Assembly: GCA_002702965.1 (NCBI GenBank)
Contig: PADE01000044.1
Location: 12,762-17,818, forward strand
Reading direction: 5' to 3'
DNA from: Planctomycetaceae bacterium
GTDB lineage: Bacteria; Planctomycetota; Planctomycetia; Pirellulales; Pirellulaceae
DNA: 5,057 nucleotides
The notes beneath the pieces were generated by a model. It worked only from the letters and a program-made list of their open reading frames with translations, was not told where the DNA came from and ran no database searches. Positions 4,753-5,057 of this stretch are shown here, in pieces. Made by a program: the position numbers and the translations under genes. Position 1 is the first letter of the stretch, and every line of letters starts with the position of its first letter.

Positions 4753-5057
4753 ATGAGCGTTGGTGAGAACACGGGAATCGGCTTGTCTACCGCCCGCGGT
4801 CGGGACTACCCGACGATCCGTCAGTTCACAGTATTTCTCGAAAACCGCGTCGGTCAGCTGTTGGAACTCATCCGGCGATTTGAAGGCAGCCGGGTGCGAA
4901 TCGTCGCGCTCTCGATTAACGACGCCACCGAGTGCGCATTCGTGCGGTTGCTGCTCAGTCACCCCGAACAGGGTCGAGAAATTCTCGAGCGAGCCGGGCT
5001 AGCGATGATCGAATCCGATCTGATCGGAGTCGAACTGCCCAACGGAAGCCAACCGTT
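4753..5057 (+). CDS. ACT-domain protein, N-terminal part (3' end outside window)
   Basis: 101 codons are visible and the frame runs off the right edge. Residues 1-22 are a variable leader. Residues 23-96 make one ACT domain in beta-alpha-beta-beta-alpha-beta order: strand RQFTVFLE, loop NRVGQL with the usual Gly34, helix LLELIRRFEG, strand RIVALSI, strand CAFVRLLL, helix PEQGREILERAG and strand DLIGVEL. ACT domains bind amino acids or other small ligands, usually as dimers, and regulate attached or partner enzymes. No catalytic domain is seen in this part. From memory, planctomycetes carry short stand-alone proteins beginning 'RQFTVFLENRVGQL' with a second ACT-like half, so a tandem-ACT regulatory protein is my expectation; the missing 3' half would decide. 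The ATG at 4753 is favoured, although there is no clear Shine-Dalgarno and the frame stays open upstream to 4582, with GTG 4744 as an alternative start. It probably has its own promoter at 4554-4582. Confidence 0.85.
   Translation, partial: MSVGENTGIGLSTARGRDYPTIRQFTVFLENRVGQLLELIRRFEGSRVRIVALSINDATECAFVRLLLSHPEQGREILERAGLAMIESDLIGVELPNGSQP

Noticed and set aside
4723..4962. 79-codon minus-strand frame opposite the ACT gene.
   Set aside because: The plus-strand frame encodes a clear ACT domain across this region; the opposite frame shows no domain.

Overview
The window is GC-rich bacterial chromosome and reads like a planctomycete (phylum Planctomycetota, perhaps Pirellulales). This is inferred from protein style, not from a marker gene. 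The pointers are a membrane-anchored LysM plus YkuD L,D-transpeptidase with a very long disordered linker, an FmdB-type zinc ribbon with a Cys/Gly-rich tail, a small acidic zinc-ribbon membrane protein, and an ACT-domain protein of a type I associate with planctomycetes. No mobile element, CRISPR array, tRNA or rRNA was found.

Layout. Positions 2-307 (+) hold the 3' end of a GGDEF diguanylate cyclase with intact active-site and inhibitory-site motifs. It converges on a small putative lipoprotein (364-852, -), and a nested inverted repeat lies between and across the two gene ends. After a 229-bp gap comes the LysM/YkuD L,D-transpeptidase (1082-2437, -), which starts at a GTG with a strong Shine-Dalgarno. 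Divergent from it is a small zinc-ribbon membrane protein (2533-2787, +). A 241-bp gap with no convincing gene separates this from an FmdB-family zinc-ribbon protein (3029-3259, -). Divergent from that is an enolase-superfamily enzyme of the mandelate racemase subgroup (3417-4526, +). The last gene, an ACT-domain protein (4753 to beyond the window, +), has a near-consensus sigma-70 promoter with an 18-bp perfect dyad in its spacer and an approximately 164-nt leader.

The genes do not form one pathway. The lipoprotein and the L,D-transpeptidase share a strand and probably both act at the cell envelope. The cyclase, the zinc ribbons, the sugar-acid-type enzyme and the ACT protein look like independent single-gene units. 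I see no new multi-gene system. The most interesting signals are regulatory and local: the promoter-spacer dyad upstream of the ACT gene, the nested inverted repeat between convergent genes, and the altered catalytic-loop motif of the L,D-transpeptidase.
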